From the IMG/VR virus record IMGVR_UViG_3300024255_000017, positions 17,433 to 81,432 of that record: a stretch of DNA of 64,000 nucleotides. One strand, written 5' to 3'. This stretch comes from a virus. Below, one piece after another: positions 44,489-51,710 of the stretch. The position numbers were made by a program, and so were the translations under genes. Under the pieces are notes generated by a model. That model ran no database searches and was not told the origin of the DNA. It saw only the letters and a list, made by a program, of their open reading frames with translations. Numbering within the stretch: position 1 is the stretch's first letter; the number at the start of each line of letters is the position of its first letter.

Positions 44489-45412
44489 ATGGCAAATGAA
44501 TTCGACATTTTCAGTGTTAGCGTCAAGGACCTAGACACTGGAGACAGACCGCAAACAACAAGCGATCTTTACACACCAAAACCTGATCAAGGTTCAGACG
44601 GTACTTACCGTTCACTAATTAGGTTTCTACCTAATGTAAAAAATCCACGCAAACCTTTCGTTCGTAAATATGTCTACTGGTTAGAAGACAGAGATGGCAA
44701 TGGTTTTTACGCAGACTCACCTTCAACGGTTGGAGACAAATGTGCTGTACAGGACATGTTCTTTAAACTTAGAAACTCTGAATCTGCTGTAGACAAAAAG
44801 ATGTCAGAGGGACTTAAGCGTAGAGAAGTATTTTATGCATTAGTACAAATCGTAAAGGATCCACAAAACAGAGATCTTGAAGGTCAAATTAAAGTAATGA
44901 AATTTGGTTATAAGATCAAGACAAAAATTGATGAGGAGTTAAATCCACAATTTGATGAACCAACACAAGTATTCGATCCGTTTGAAGGAAAGAATTTTGA
45001 ATTGGTAATTTCAAAGAAAGGTGGATATCCAAACTACGATTCATGTAAATTCCAAGGGAGTAGATCTCCAATGTCAATTAAAGGTGATGATGTAACCGCA
45101 GATGATGCAGGAAGAACTGCAATTCTCGATTATATTAAAGATGCACCGGATTTAGGCAACTTTGACTACAGACCATGGACTGACGATCAAAGAAACAAAG
45201 TAATGGGCGTACTTTCACAATTTAGTAACCCAGGTTCTTCTATTGATACTGTTACTGCAAGACAAGCTCCGGCTGCTCCTGCTGCAACTAAAGCAGCGGC
45301 TGCTAAGGTAACAGAAACTTCTGCACCTGCTGAAACTGCTACTGCAACTAAAACTGAAGATTCTTCTAAAGGAGATGATTTTGATGATTTCATTAATGGT
45401 TTAGATCTTTAA
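44489..45412 (+). CDS. 32: single-stranded DNA-binding protein, gp32-like
   Basis: This 307-residue protein (T4 gp32 has 301) coats ssDNA in replication and recombination. The core contains YRSLIRFLPNVKNPRKPFVR, KYVYWLEDRDGNGFY, and VVSKKGGYPNYDSC-like strands, matching gp32 of T4 relatives. An Ala/Pro/Thr-rich linker (about 254-290) leads to an acidic tip DDFDDFINGLDL, the usual interaction tail for partner proteins. Only two Cys are visible (DKCAV, DSCKF), so the T4-type His/Cys3 zinc site does not appear to be conserved. It heads a run of replication and recombination genes. Confidence 0.85.
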   Translation: MANEFDIFSVSVKDLDTGDRPQTTSDLYTPKPDQGSDGTYRSLIRFLPNVKNPRKPFVRKYVYWLEDRDGNGFYADSPSTVGDKCAVQDMFFKLRNSESAVDKKMSEGLKRREVFYALVQIVKDPQNRDLEGQIKVMKFGYKIKTKIDEELNPQFDEPTQVFDPFEGKNFELVISKKGGYPNYDSCKFQGSRSPMSIKGDDVTADDAGRTAILDYIKDAPDLGNFDYRPWTDDQRNKVMGVLSQFSNPGSSIDTVTARQAPAAPAATKAAAAKVTETSAPAETATATKTEDSSKGDDFDDFINGLDL

Positions 45413-45416
45413 TGAT

Positions 45417-46490
45417 ATGGGAACAGAAGTATTAATATCTTCTGAAATGAAAGCTCGGATCATCGATAAGGTGGTCCGAGTTCTTCACCTTAATCATTCT
45501 CACCCAGAAAAAAGGAGAATGTTAGAAAGTAAGGAACGATTAAATTTTGCATGTCCTTACTGTGGAGACTCAACAGATTCAGTAAGAAAAAAGAGAGGTA
45601 ATCTTTATTGGAAAAATTTACAATTCCACTGTTACAATTGTTCAGCTCACGAGAGTTTAGATGTTTTCTTAAAGGATCATAATTTAAACTTTGAAGGCGA
45701 AGACCGTATAGATGTAATTAATTTCATTAAGGAAAATAGAAAAAACTTTTCTTTAGGTGAAACTTTAGAATTTCATTTATTTGATAAGGCAAATAAATTA
45801 GCATTATCATTTGATGAAGTTGCATTAGGTTTTAATGTATATCCTATTAATTCATTAACATACCGAGCATACCCATATCTTAAAAGTAGATTACTCCATC
45901 ACAAAACTGAAAAATTCGGTTATGACCCAAGGAGAAAAGAGCTTTATGTTTTTAACTTAAATAAAAATAAAAAGATAATAGGATTCCAGGTTAGAGCATT
46001 AGAAGATACGAGTGGCCCTAAATATAAAACTTGGAATATAGAAAGAATATATGATAGGCTAAAAAAACAATTGAATGTATCTGAGGATGAACTTGATTCT
46101 TTAAATAAAATATCAATGATATTCGGAATCTTAACAGTTGACTTAGGTAGAGGATTTACGATATTTGAAGGACCTATAGATTCTTTCTTTATGTCAAACA
46201 CATTAGGCTTAACTGGTGTTAAAAAGCAAATTTTAGATTTTGATGAAATACCAACAGCAAGATATATGTTTGATAATGATTATGAAGGTAAAGCTAAAAT
46301 GATTCAGAAACTAAAGAAAGGGCAAACAGTTTTTATGTGGGATAAATATTTAAAGGATTTTGGAATACCTAAGAAAAAGGTAAAGGATTTAAATGACCTA
46401 GTTAAATATGAATTTAAAAATAGGACTGGGTGTTTAAATGAGTTGGATAAATATTTTACAAACAATCATTTAGATTTAATTTTCTTATGA
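45417..46490 (+). CDS. 61: DNA primase, gp61-like
   Basis: This 357-residue DnaG-type primase (T4 gp61 has 342) makes RNA primers for lagging-strand synthesis. An N-terminal zinc-binding domain has Cys46/Cys49 (CPYCGDS) and Cys72/Cys75 (HCYNC). A TOPRIM-like core has Glu251 (IFEGPIDS) and Asp286/Asp288 (MFDNDYEG). No helicase domain is fused; a gp41-type helicase is not in this window. It starts 4 bases after the SSB gene and overlaps the next gene in an ATGA junction. Confidence 0.85.
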   Translation: MGTEVLISSEMKARIIDKVVRVLHLNHSHPEKRRMLESKERLNFACPYCGDSTDSVRKKRGNLYWKNLQFHCYNCSAHESLDVFLKDHNLNFEGEDRIDVINFIKENRKNFSLGETLEFHLFDKANKLALSFDEVALGFNVYPINSLTYRAYPYLKSRLLHHKTEKFGYDPRRKELYVFNLNKNKKIIGFQVRALEDTSGPKYKTWNIERIYDRLKKQLNVSEDELDSLNKISMIFGILTVDLGRGFTIFEGPIDSFFMSNTLGLTGVKKQILDFDEIPTARYMFDNDYEGKAKMIQKLKKGQTVFMWDKYLKDFGIPKKKVKDLNDLVKYEFKNRTGCLNELDKYFTNNHLDLIFL

Positions 46491-46702
46491 TAAAAAAATA
46501 TAATGAATTTGTGGTTGAACAGTTCGAAGATTTTTATAATGACTTAGAAACTTCTAAGAAAAAGCTTAAATTATTTACTAAGTTTAAAAAGATAGAAACT
46601 GATAATGTAAAAAGTAATTTTTCTTTACCTCAACCTAAAAGAAAATTTCAACCAAAGATTAAAAGTTACAAAAAGATTAATAACGATAAAGGAGTATTTT
46701 AA
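46487..46702 (+). CDS. small basic protein with targeting-like N-terminus
   Basis: This 71-residue protein is very Lys-rich, with a basic C-terminal half (QPKRKFQPKIKSYKKINNDK). The N-terminus MIKKYNEFVVEQ resembles the T4 capsid-targeting pattern MKTYQEFIAE in spacing and ends in a possible protease site (V-x-E). It sits between primase and uvsY-like genes with overlaps on both sides. It may be a DNA-binding internal protein or a small replication accessory factor. The family is unknown to me. Confidence 0.55.
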   Translation: MIKKYNEFVVEQFEDFYNDLETSKKKLKLFTKFKKIETDNVKSNFSLPQPKRKFQPKIKSYKKINNDKGVF

Positions 46703-47151
46703 TGGCATTTGATGATACACAAATAAAGGAAGCTAACGAACAGTTAGAAATTAGATTAGGCTCGGATAGAGATGATTGGAAAACAAAGATCAAAGATCTT
46801 GTTTCTAAGTTAAAAAGCATGAATGAGTTAGCTGAATGTCAAGTAAGAATGCTATCCTATCGCCAGATATTATTAGATAAAGTAACTGATTTTAAAACAA
46901 CCATATATAAAAGGAATGCTACTTGGGATAAGTATTATAAAAACCAATACCGGGAGTATTCAATTAATTACGATGTTAAACTAACGAATGGCGAAAAACA
47001 TCAATTTATAAAAGCCGATCTGTCTTCTTTAAAAACTCAAATCGACATGTTGCAATCACATATAGATTATTACTATGAATGCATTAAGACTTTAGATAAC
47101 ATGGCATTTGCAATAAGAAACAGAATAAACTTAGATGATAAGGAATTTTAA
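46702..47151 (+). CDS. uvsY: recombination mediator, UvsY-like
   Basis: This 149-residue protein (T4 UvsY has 137) would load the UvsX recombinase on gp32-coated ssDNA. It is helical, with a central basic segment (IYKRNATWDKYYKNQYREYS) and a C-terminal half (ADLSSLKTQIDMLQSHIDYY, then MAFAIRNRINL) that resembles the end of UvsY (GFAIKHI region). The immediate uvsW-like neighbour reproduces the T4 uvsY/uvsW pairing. It has one of the few Shine-Dalgarno-like sequences here (aaaggag, about 10 bases before the ATG) and starts in a TAATG overlap. Confidence 0.7.
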   Translation: MAFDDTQIKEANEQLEIRLGSDRDDWKTKIKDLVSKLKSMNELAECQVRMLSYRQILLDKVTDFKTTIYKRNATWDKYYKNQYREYSINYDVKLTNGEKHQFIKADLSSLKTQIDMLQSHIDYYYECIKTLDNMAFAIRNRINLDDKEF

Positions 47152-48653
47152 TGGAACTATCTCTGTCTGAAAATAAAAAGTTTTTAGTAATTGATTCATG
47201 TACCGAATTGGAATATGAACAGTTAAAATCTAGTCTTACTAAGAAAATAGAAGGGTGGCGGTTTCACCCTCTGGTAAAGAAAAAGGTTTGGGATGGTAAC
47301 ATTTCATTTATTAAAAGAAACAAAATACCAGCAGGATTATGGAAAGAAGTAATTGACATTTGCAAACAATATGATTATCAATTTACTTTAAATGGTATAA
47401 CTGATATTTTTGATACTTCAATAGATGAAGAAACTTTTAAGAAGTGGGCAGATGAATTTTTTGCAAAGTCTGAAATTAAACCGAGAGACTATCAAATAGA
47501 CGCAGCAATAAAGATTTTAAAGTATAGGAGATGTTTAGCTGAATTGGCAACTTCTGCAGGTAAAACTTTAATTTCATTTATGGTAGTTGCTTATATGATG
47601 GAACAATTAGGTAAAAAGAAAATCTTAATGATTGTACCTAATGTAAGTTTAGTAGTTCAAGCAAGCGGAGATTTTGAAGAATATAATAAAGGTAGAGTAC
47701 CAATTAAAATTCAACAGATTTATGCCGGTGTGAAATTAAGAAAGAGCTCTAATGTAGTTATAGGTACTTATCAATCATTAACTAAAAAGGATGAGGAATA
47801 CTTTAGTCAATTTGATGCTGTCTTTGTAGATGAAACTCATAAAGCAAAAGCAAATTCAATCCAGAAGATAATGGATAAATGCTGGCACTGCGACTATAGA
47901 TTTGGTTTAAGTGGTACTATTCCTAAAAGAGGAACTGTAAATAGACTAAGTTTAATGTCAGCGATGGGACCTTTGGTAACTCAAGTAAAGGCTGCTCATT
48001 TACAGGAAGAAGGGCATATTGCAAAATGTAAAGTATTACAGATACACATGGAATATGCAACCGATGCTCAAAAAGAAGCATTCTCGTCTTTATCTAAAAA
48101 TCCGTATGATAGGCAAAAGTTATTTAGTTTAGAACAAAACTTTATTAATGAAAGTGAAAAGAGGCTAGATTTTGTTTGCCAAGTAATTAAAAAGTCTACA
48201 TCCAATTCACTAGTGTTATTTCATAAAATAGCTTATGGTGAAAAAATATACAAAAAACTTAGGACAATAACAGATAAGAAGGTTTACTATGTTGATGGTT
48301 CTGTTAAGTCTGATTTTAGAGAAGAATTTAAAAAGAGAATGGAAAAGAACGATGATGTTATTATTGTAGCATCATACGGAACATTCTCAACAGGTATTTC
48401 AATTAAAAACATTCATAACATTTTCTTTACCGAATCATTTAAATCAGAAGTGATCATTAGACAATCGATAGGTAGAGGTTTAAGAAAGCATGAAGCTAAA
48501 GATGTTGTAAAAATATATGACTTCATTGATGATTTTAGATATAAAGTGGATGATCACGATTGGGTAAATTATATTTATAGACATGGTATGGAAAGAAGAA
48601 AAATCTATAAAGAAGAAAAGTTCCCATTCGAAGTACAGAATGTTAGATACTAA
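47151..48653 (+). CDS. uvsW: RNA-DNA / recombination helicase, UvsW-like
   Basis: This 500-residue superfamily-2 helicase matches T4 UvsW (503) in length. Motif I is TSAGKT (Lys138), motif II VDETH (227-230), motif III GLSGT, and motif VI IGRGLRK near residue 445. The N-terminal 100 residues (GWRFHPLVKKKVWDGNISFI) match the small DNA-binding domain typical of UvsW. UvsW unwinds R-loops and branched DNA, switching replication from origin- to recombination-dependent mode. It follows the UvsY-like gene in a TAATG overlap. Confidence 0.88.
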   Translation: MELSLSENKKFLVIDSCTELEYEQLKSSLTKKIEGWRFHPLVKKKVWDGNISFIKRNKIPAGLWKEVIDICKQYDYQFTLNGITDIFDTSIDEETFKKWADEFFAKSEIKPRDYQIDAAIKILKYRRCLAELATSAGKTLISFMVVAYMMEQLGKKKILMIVPNVSLVVQASGDFEEYNKGRVPIKIQQIYAGVKLRKSSNVVIGTYQSLTKKDEEYFSQFDAVFVDETHKAKANSIQKIMDKCWHCDYRFGLSGTIPKRGTVNRLSLMSAMGPLVTQVKAAHLQEEGHIAKCKVLQIHMEYATDAQKEAFSSLSKNPYDRQKLFSLEQNFINESEKRLDFVCQVIKKSTSNSLVLFHKIAYGEKIYKKLRTITDKKVYYVDGSVKSDFREEFKKRMEKNDDVIIVASYGTFSTGISIKNIHNIFFTESFKSEVIIRQSIGRGLRKHEAKDVVKIYDFIDDFRYKVDDHDWVNYIYRHGMERRKIYKEEKFPFEVQNVRY

Positions 48654-48660
48654 TATAGAA

Positions 48661-48710
48661 TATCTTTCTCATGAGAGATGGATATATAAAAAAAGAATCA
48701 AAAAAAGATA
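48661..48710 (+). promoter_or_regulatory. promoter-like GGATATATA within a 7-bp inverted repeat
   Basis: TATCTTT (48661-48667) pairs with AAAGATA (48704-48710); GGATATATA lies at 48680-48688 and a separate palindrome TCTCATGAGA at 48667-48676. The ATG follows at 48718. This is the only gap between uvsW and the acidic-protein gene. Confidence 0.5.
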
Positions 48711-48717
48711 AAATATA

Positions 48718-50256
48718 ATGAAACCAATCAAAAAGTTTTCAATGATGTCTAAAGCCGAAGGTTCAATTAATGAATCGGCAGATGTCAATCATGATGCTGT
48801 AATGGATCTTGTTAAAAAGATGGGTTACGAAAGCGTTGAAGAATTAAAGAAAGAAAAAAATCTTTTAACTAAATTAGAAGGTTTATTAAAAGATGTCTCC
48901 CCTAAAGACGATATTTCTGAGGATGAACTAGAAGAAGACAGAGCCGAGGATATAGCTGATGAAGTTAAAAAGAAAGGCGAACCTAAGTCATTAGAATCTG
49001 AAGAAGATAAAGATGATGATAAAGTTAGTGCCGAAGGTGAAGTTGCTGAAACTGATGAAGTAGAAGAAGATGCCGCTGAAGAAATAGAAGATGAAGTATT
49101 AGCTAAAGGCGAACCTAAAGATGTAGAAGATAAGGCAGGTGATAAGGTATCTGATGATCCTGAAATTACTGCTGAAGTTCCTGCTGAAGCTGATGAAGTT
49201 GAAGATGAAGATGGTGTTGAGGTTGCTGCTGAAGAAGAAGAAACTCCAGCTGCTACTAAAAGAATCATGGCCTTCGAAGATTTTATTAAAGAAAAAGAAG
49301 TTACAGTAAACAAGAATATCAAATATGCCGATGATGCTGAAGAACCAGAAGATTATTCTGTTGTTGCTGCATCCGCTAAACCATTAGCTGAAGACGATGA
49401 TGAAGATGAAGGTGAAGATGATGAAAAGGAAGGTAATGAATTAGAAGATAAAGGCGATAAGAAAGTTGATTCTGAAGATGACAAAGAAAAGGCTGACCAT
49501 TATAAAGGAGCTGTTAAATCTGATGACTCTGAAATTGATGCATTAAAGAAAGATGCTGAATATGATGAAGAAGAAGAAAAGAAAGATGAATCAAGAATTA
49601 TGTCTTTTTCAAATTTTGTAACTGAATCATATGATGAGGATGAAGTAGAAGAAGAAGAAGAAATAGAAGCTGAGGAAGAAGAAGCTGTAGAAGAAGGCGT
49701 AGGTGAAGTAATTACTAAAGTTACAGGAGATGAAATCGCTGATGAAGAAGCAGGTGATGATGGCCTTGCTATTCCTGCAGAAAAAGGTGACGGTTCTGAA
49801 ACTGCTGCTGGTATTGCTGGAGATATAATGGATATGGGTAAAGTAAAAGTTCAACCTGAAGCAAAGGGTGAAGAATTAGTTACTAAAGACCAAAACATTA
49901 CAACTGAAGTAAAAGGTGAAGCTGACGATCTTAAGGATGCTACTGAAGTTCCTGCAGAAATGGGAGACGGTTCTGAATCTGCCGCAGGTATTGCTGGAGA
50001 CATAATGAATATGGGTAAAGTAAAAGTTCAACCTGAAGCAAAAGGTGCTGCATTAGTTGGAGAAGCTAAGATTAATGAAAAGGATATTACTTCTGCTGAT
50101 GAATTTAAAGAATATGCAATGGCAATGCTAAAAGATGCATTCGGAGATGATTTTGATGAAACTAAAGCAACTGAAACTGCTGATGGTTTAATTGATAAGT
50201 ATGGTGAAGATTACGGCGCAATGGTCGGAGCTTTACAATCTACTATGGGATCATAA
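48718..50256 (+). CDS. highly acidic modular protein with internal capsid-targeting-like motifs
   Basis: This 512-residue protein is extremely rich in Glu and Asp. Two copies of a motif resembling the T4 capsid targeting sequence occur internally: RIMAFEDFIKE (182-192) and RIMSFSNFVTES (293-304), each after an acidic tract. A 33-residue unit (PAEKGDGSETAAGIAGDI ...) is repeated around 352-384 and 411-443. The C-terminal 50 residues (ADEFKEYAMAMLKDAFGDDF) form a compact helical domain. I infer a prohead core or internal protein cut by the phage head protease at several Glu sites. Scaffold is an alternative, since T4 scaffold gp22 is also acidic, but no capsid gene is nearby. Confidence 0.6.
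   Translation: MKPIKKFSMMSKAEGSINESADVNHDAVMDLVKKMGYESVEELKKEKNLLTKLEGLLKDVSPKDDISEDELEEDRAEDIADEVKKKGEPKSLESEEDKDDDKVSAEGEVAETDEVEEDAAEEIEDEVLAKGEPKDVEDKAGDKVSDDPEITAEVPAEADEVEDEDGVEVAAEEEETPAATKRIMAFEDFIKEKEVTVNKNIKYADDAEEPEDYSVVAASAKPLAEDDDEDEGEDDEKEGNELEDKGDKKVDSEDDKEKADHYKGAVKSDDSEIDALKKDAEYDEEEEKKDESRIMSFSNFVTESYDEDEVEEEEEIEAEEEEAVEEGVGEVITKVTGDEIADEEAGDDGLAIPAEKGDGSETAAGIAGDIMDMGKVKVQPEAKGEELVTKDQNITTEVKGEADDLKDATEVPAEMGDGSESAAGIAGDIMNMGKVKVQPEAKGAALVGEAKINEKDITSADEFKEYAMAMLKDAFGDDFDETKATETADGLIDKYGEDYGAMVGALQSTMGS
49771..50046 (+). repeat. two 99-base coding repeats in the acidic protein gene
   Basis: Copies at 49771-49869 and 49948-50046 encode nearly identical 33-residue units that differ at a few positions (KGDGSET versus MGDGSES; DIMDMG versus DIMNMG). 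They are in the same frame and 177 bases apart, indicating internal duplication. Confidence 0.8.
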
Positions 50257-50271
50257 TAAATTAAACTAAAC

Positions 50272-51543
50272 ATGAAACATATAAAATTGTTTGAACAGTG
50301 GCTGACTGACAAAAGTCAGCCATTGTTGTTAGAAGGTGGTGCCGCTGGTCACATGGCTCATCCATTTGATGATAAGGATTTAACCTTTGGTGATTTTAAG
50401 GCAATGATAGATGCTGGTCTTAGAGGTGAATTAAACTTTGAAGAAGAGGCTACTGAAAAGACTGATGGACAAAATGCATTTGCTACCATTCAAGATGGTG
50501 AAGTTAAATTTGCAAGAAACAAAACAGAGTTAAAGAATCCAATGACTCTTTCTGAATTTAAGAATAAATTTGAAGGTCATCCTAGTAAATTAGTACAAGA
50601 TACTTTTCAATTTGCTGCACAGGATTTGGCTAGGTTGCTAATGGGTCTTTCACCAGCTGACCAAGAAAAGTATTTTAAGAATGGAAAAGACTTTATGAAC
50701 ATGGAGTTAATCTACTCGCAAAACCCTAATGTTATTCTTTATGATACAGATGTTATTCAATTTCATGGTATAAAAGAAACAGATGGAAATGGTAATATTA
50801 CAGGTACTAATAATAAACCTGCAAAGGAAATTGCAAATATACTTAAAAAGGTACAATCAGATATTGGTAAAACTTTTAAAATAATTCCACCTAGAGTTAT
50901 TAAATTGCAAAAGGATTTGGATTTTACCACAAACAAGAAAAAATTTATAAATCAAGTTAATGCTTTAGAAAAAAGATACGGTTTAACTGATAGCGATGAG
51001 GTTGGTAAATATCATGAAATGTGGTGGAGAGAATTAATTGATAAACAATTCCCTACATTATCCCAAGATGTAAAAGAAGGCTTACTTAAGAGGTGGGCAT
51101 ACGGTGATAAGAAGAGTTTAAATATGAGATCTCTTGCTAAACAAATTGGACCTAAAGAAGCTGCGATGGTTAAAAAGTTTGATAAAGAAGATGTTGCCAA
51201 AAAGTATAAAGAAAACATTAGACCGTTTGAAGATCTGTTCTTAGAATTAGGATCTGTGATTCTTAAAAATGCATCTGACTTTTTAGCGGCTAATCCATCT
51301 GAGGAGGCACAAAGACTAAGAGCTCAAATTCAAACCGCAGGAAGTAACATTAAAAAGACTGGTGGCGCTGACCAAGTAAGAAAGGTAGAAGCCGAACTAG
51401 CAAGGCTTGATAGAATTGGTGGAATAGAATCAATATTTCCAACTGAAGGTTTAGTATTTAAATATAAAGGAAAAATTTATAAACTTACTGGTACATTTGC
51501 CGCAATTAATCAACTATTAGGTATCATTAAGTACGGTAGGTAA
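50272..51543 (+). CDS. ligase-fold nucleotidyltransferase with capsid-targeting-like leader
   Basis: This 423-residue protein has the covalent nucleotidyltransferase signature: motif I EKTDGQN with nucleophile Lys63, a FMNMELI segment (motif III/IIIa type), and at the C-terminus EGLVFKYKG (392-400, motif IV) plus IYKLTG (motif V). The region between motifs III and IV is expanded by about 200 residues, largely helical. The N-terminus MKHIKLFEQWL ... LLLEGG looks like a targeting leader with a possible cut after Glu21. The family resembles proteins in other T4-type marine phages with the same EKTDGQN motif. RNA ligase or capping-type activity is possible; the substrate is unknown. Confidence 0.65.
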   Translation: MKHIKLFEQWLTDKSQPLLLEGGAAGHMAHPFDDKDLTFGDFKAMIDAGLRGELNFEEEATEKTDGQNAFATIQDGEVKFARNKTELKNPMTLSEFKNKFEGHPSKLVQDTFQFAAQDLARLLMGLSPADQEKYFKNGKDFMNMELIYSQNPNVILYDTDVIQFHGIKETDGNGNITGTNNKPAKEIANILKKVQSDIGKTFKIIPPRVIKLQKDLDFTTNKKKFINQVNALEKRYGLTDSDEVGKYHEMWWRELIDKQFPTLSQDVKEGLLKRWAYGDKKSLNMRSLAKQIGPKEAAMVKKFDKEDVAKKYKENIRPFEDLFLELGSVILKNASDFLAANPSEEAQRLRAQIQTAGSNIKKTGGADQVRKVEAELARLDRIGGIESIFPTEGLVFKYKGKIYKLTGTFAAINQLLGIIKYGR

Positions 51544-51559
51544 AATAGTAGATACACCT

Positions 51560-51576
51560 ATACAGCTCACCTGTAT
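51560..51576 (+). ncRNA. first of three tandem stem-loops
   Basis: ATACAG (51560-51565) pairs with CTGTAT (51571-51576) across a 5-base loop, shortly after the ligase-fold gene. With the next two hairpins it forms a compact structured 3' region that could be a processed small RNA; this is tentative. Confidence 0.35.
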
Positions 51577-51604
51577 TAAGAGATAACATTTACGGTATTT
51601 GTAT

Positions 51605-51627
51605 ATACTCTGATTAGTACAGAGTAT
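51605..51627 (+). ncRNA. second of three tandem stem-loops
   Basis: ATACTCTG (51605-51612) pairs perfectly with CAGAGTAT (51620-51627) across a 7-base loop. It lies immediately upstream of the terminator hairpin. An RNA role is tentative. Confidence 0.4.
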
Positions 51628-51630
51628 GAT

Positions 51631-51659
51631 AAAGGATAGGTATATACTATCCTTTTTTT
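51631..51659 (+). terminator. intrinsic (Rho-independent) terminator
   Basis: AAAGGATAG (51631-51639) pairs perfectly with CTATCCTTT (51647-51655) across a 7-base loop and runs into seven Ts (51653-51659). This is the clearest terminator in the window and ends the transcript carrying the first ligase-fold gene. Confidence 0.82.
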
Positions 51660-51678
51660 ATATAGCTATTTAATCAAA

Positions 51679-51687
51679 GAATATATA
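51679..51687 (+). promoter_or_regulatory. promoter-like GAATATATA motif
   Basis: The motif lies just after the terminator and 32 bases before the ATG at 51711, so the two signals together separate two transcription units. Confidence 0.5.
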
Positions 51688-51710
51688 AATTGACAATATA
51701 AAATAAGCAA

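Noticed and set aside
48667-48676. Palindrome TCTCATGAGA as an operator
   Set aside because: It is a single copy with no second site, and overlaps the hairpin arm; not enough to claim a repressor site.
48825-49322. 165-codon reverse-strand Ser-rich open frame
   Set aside because: It is antisense to the Glu/Asp-rich gene; GAA/GAT codons read backwards give Ser/Phe-rich frames without stops.
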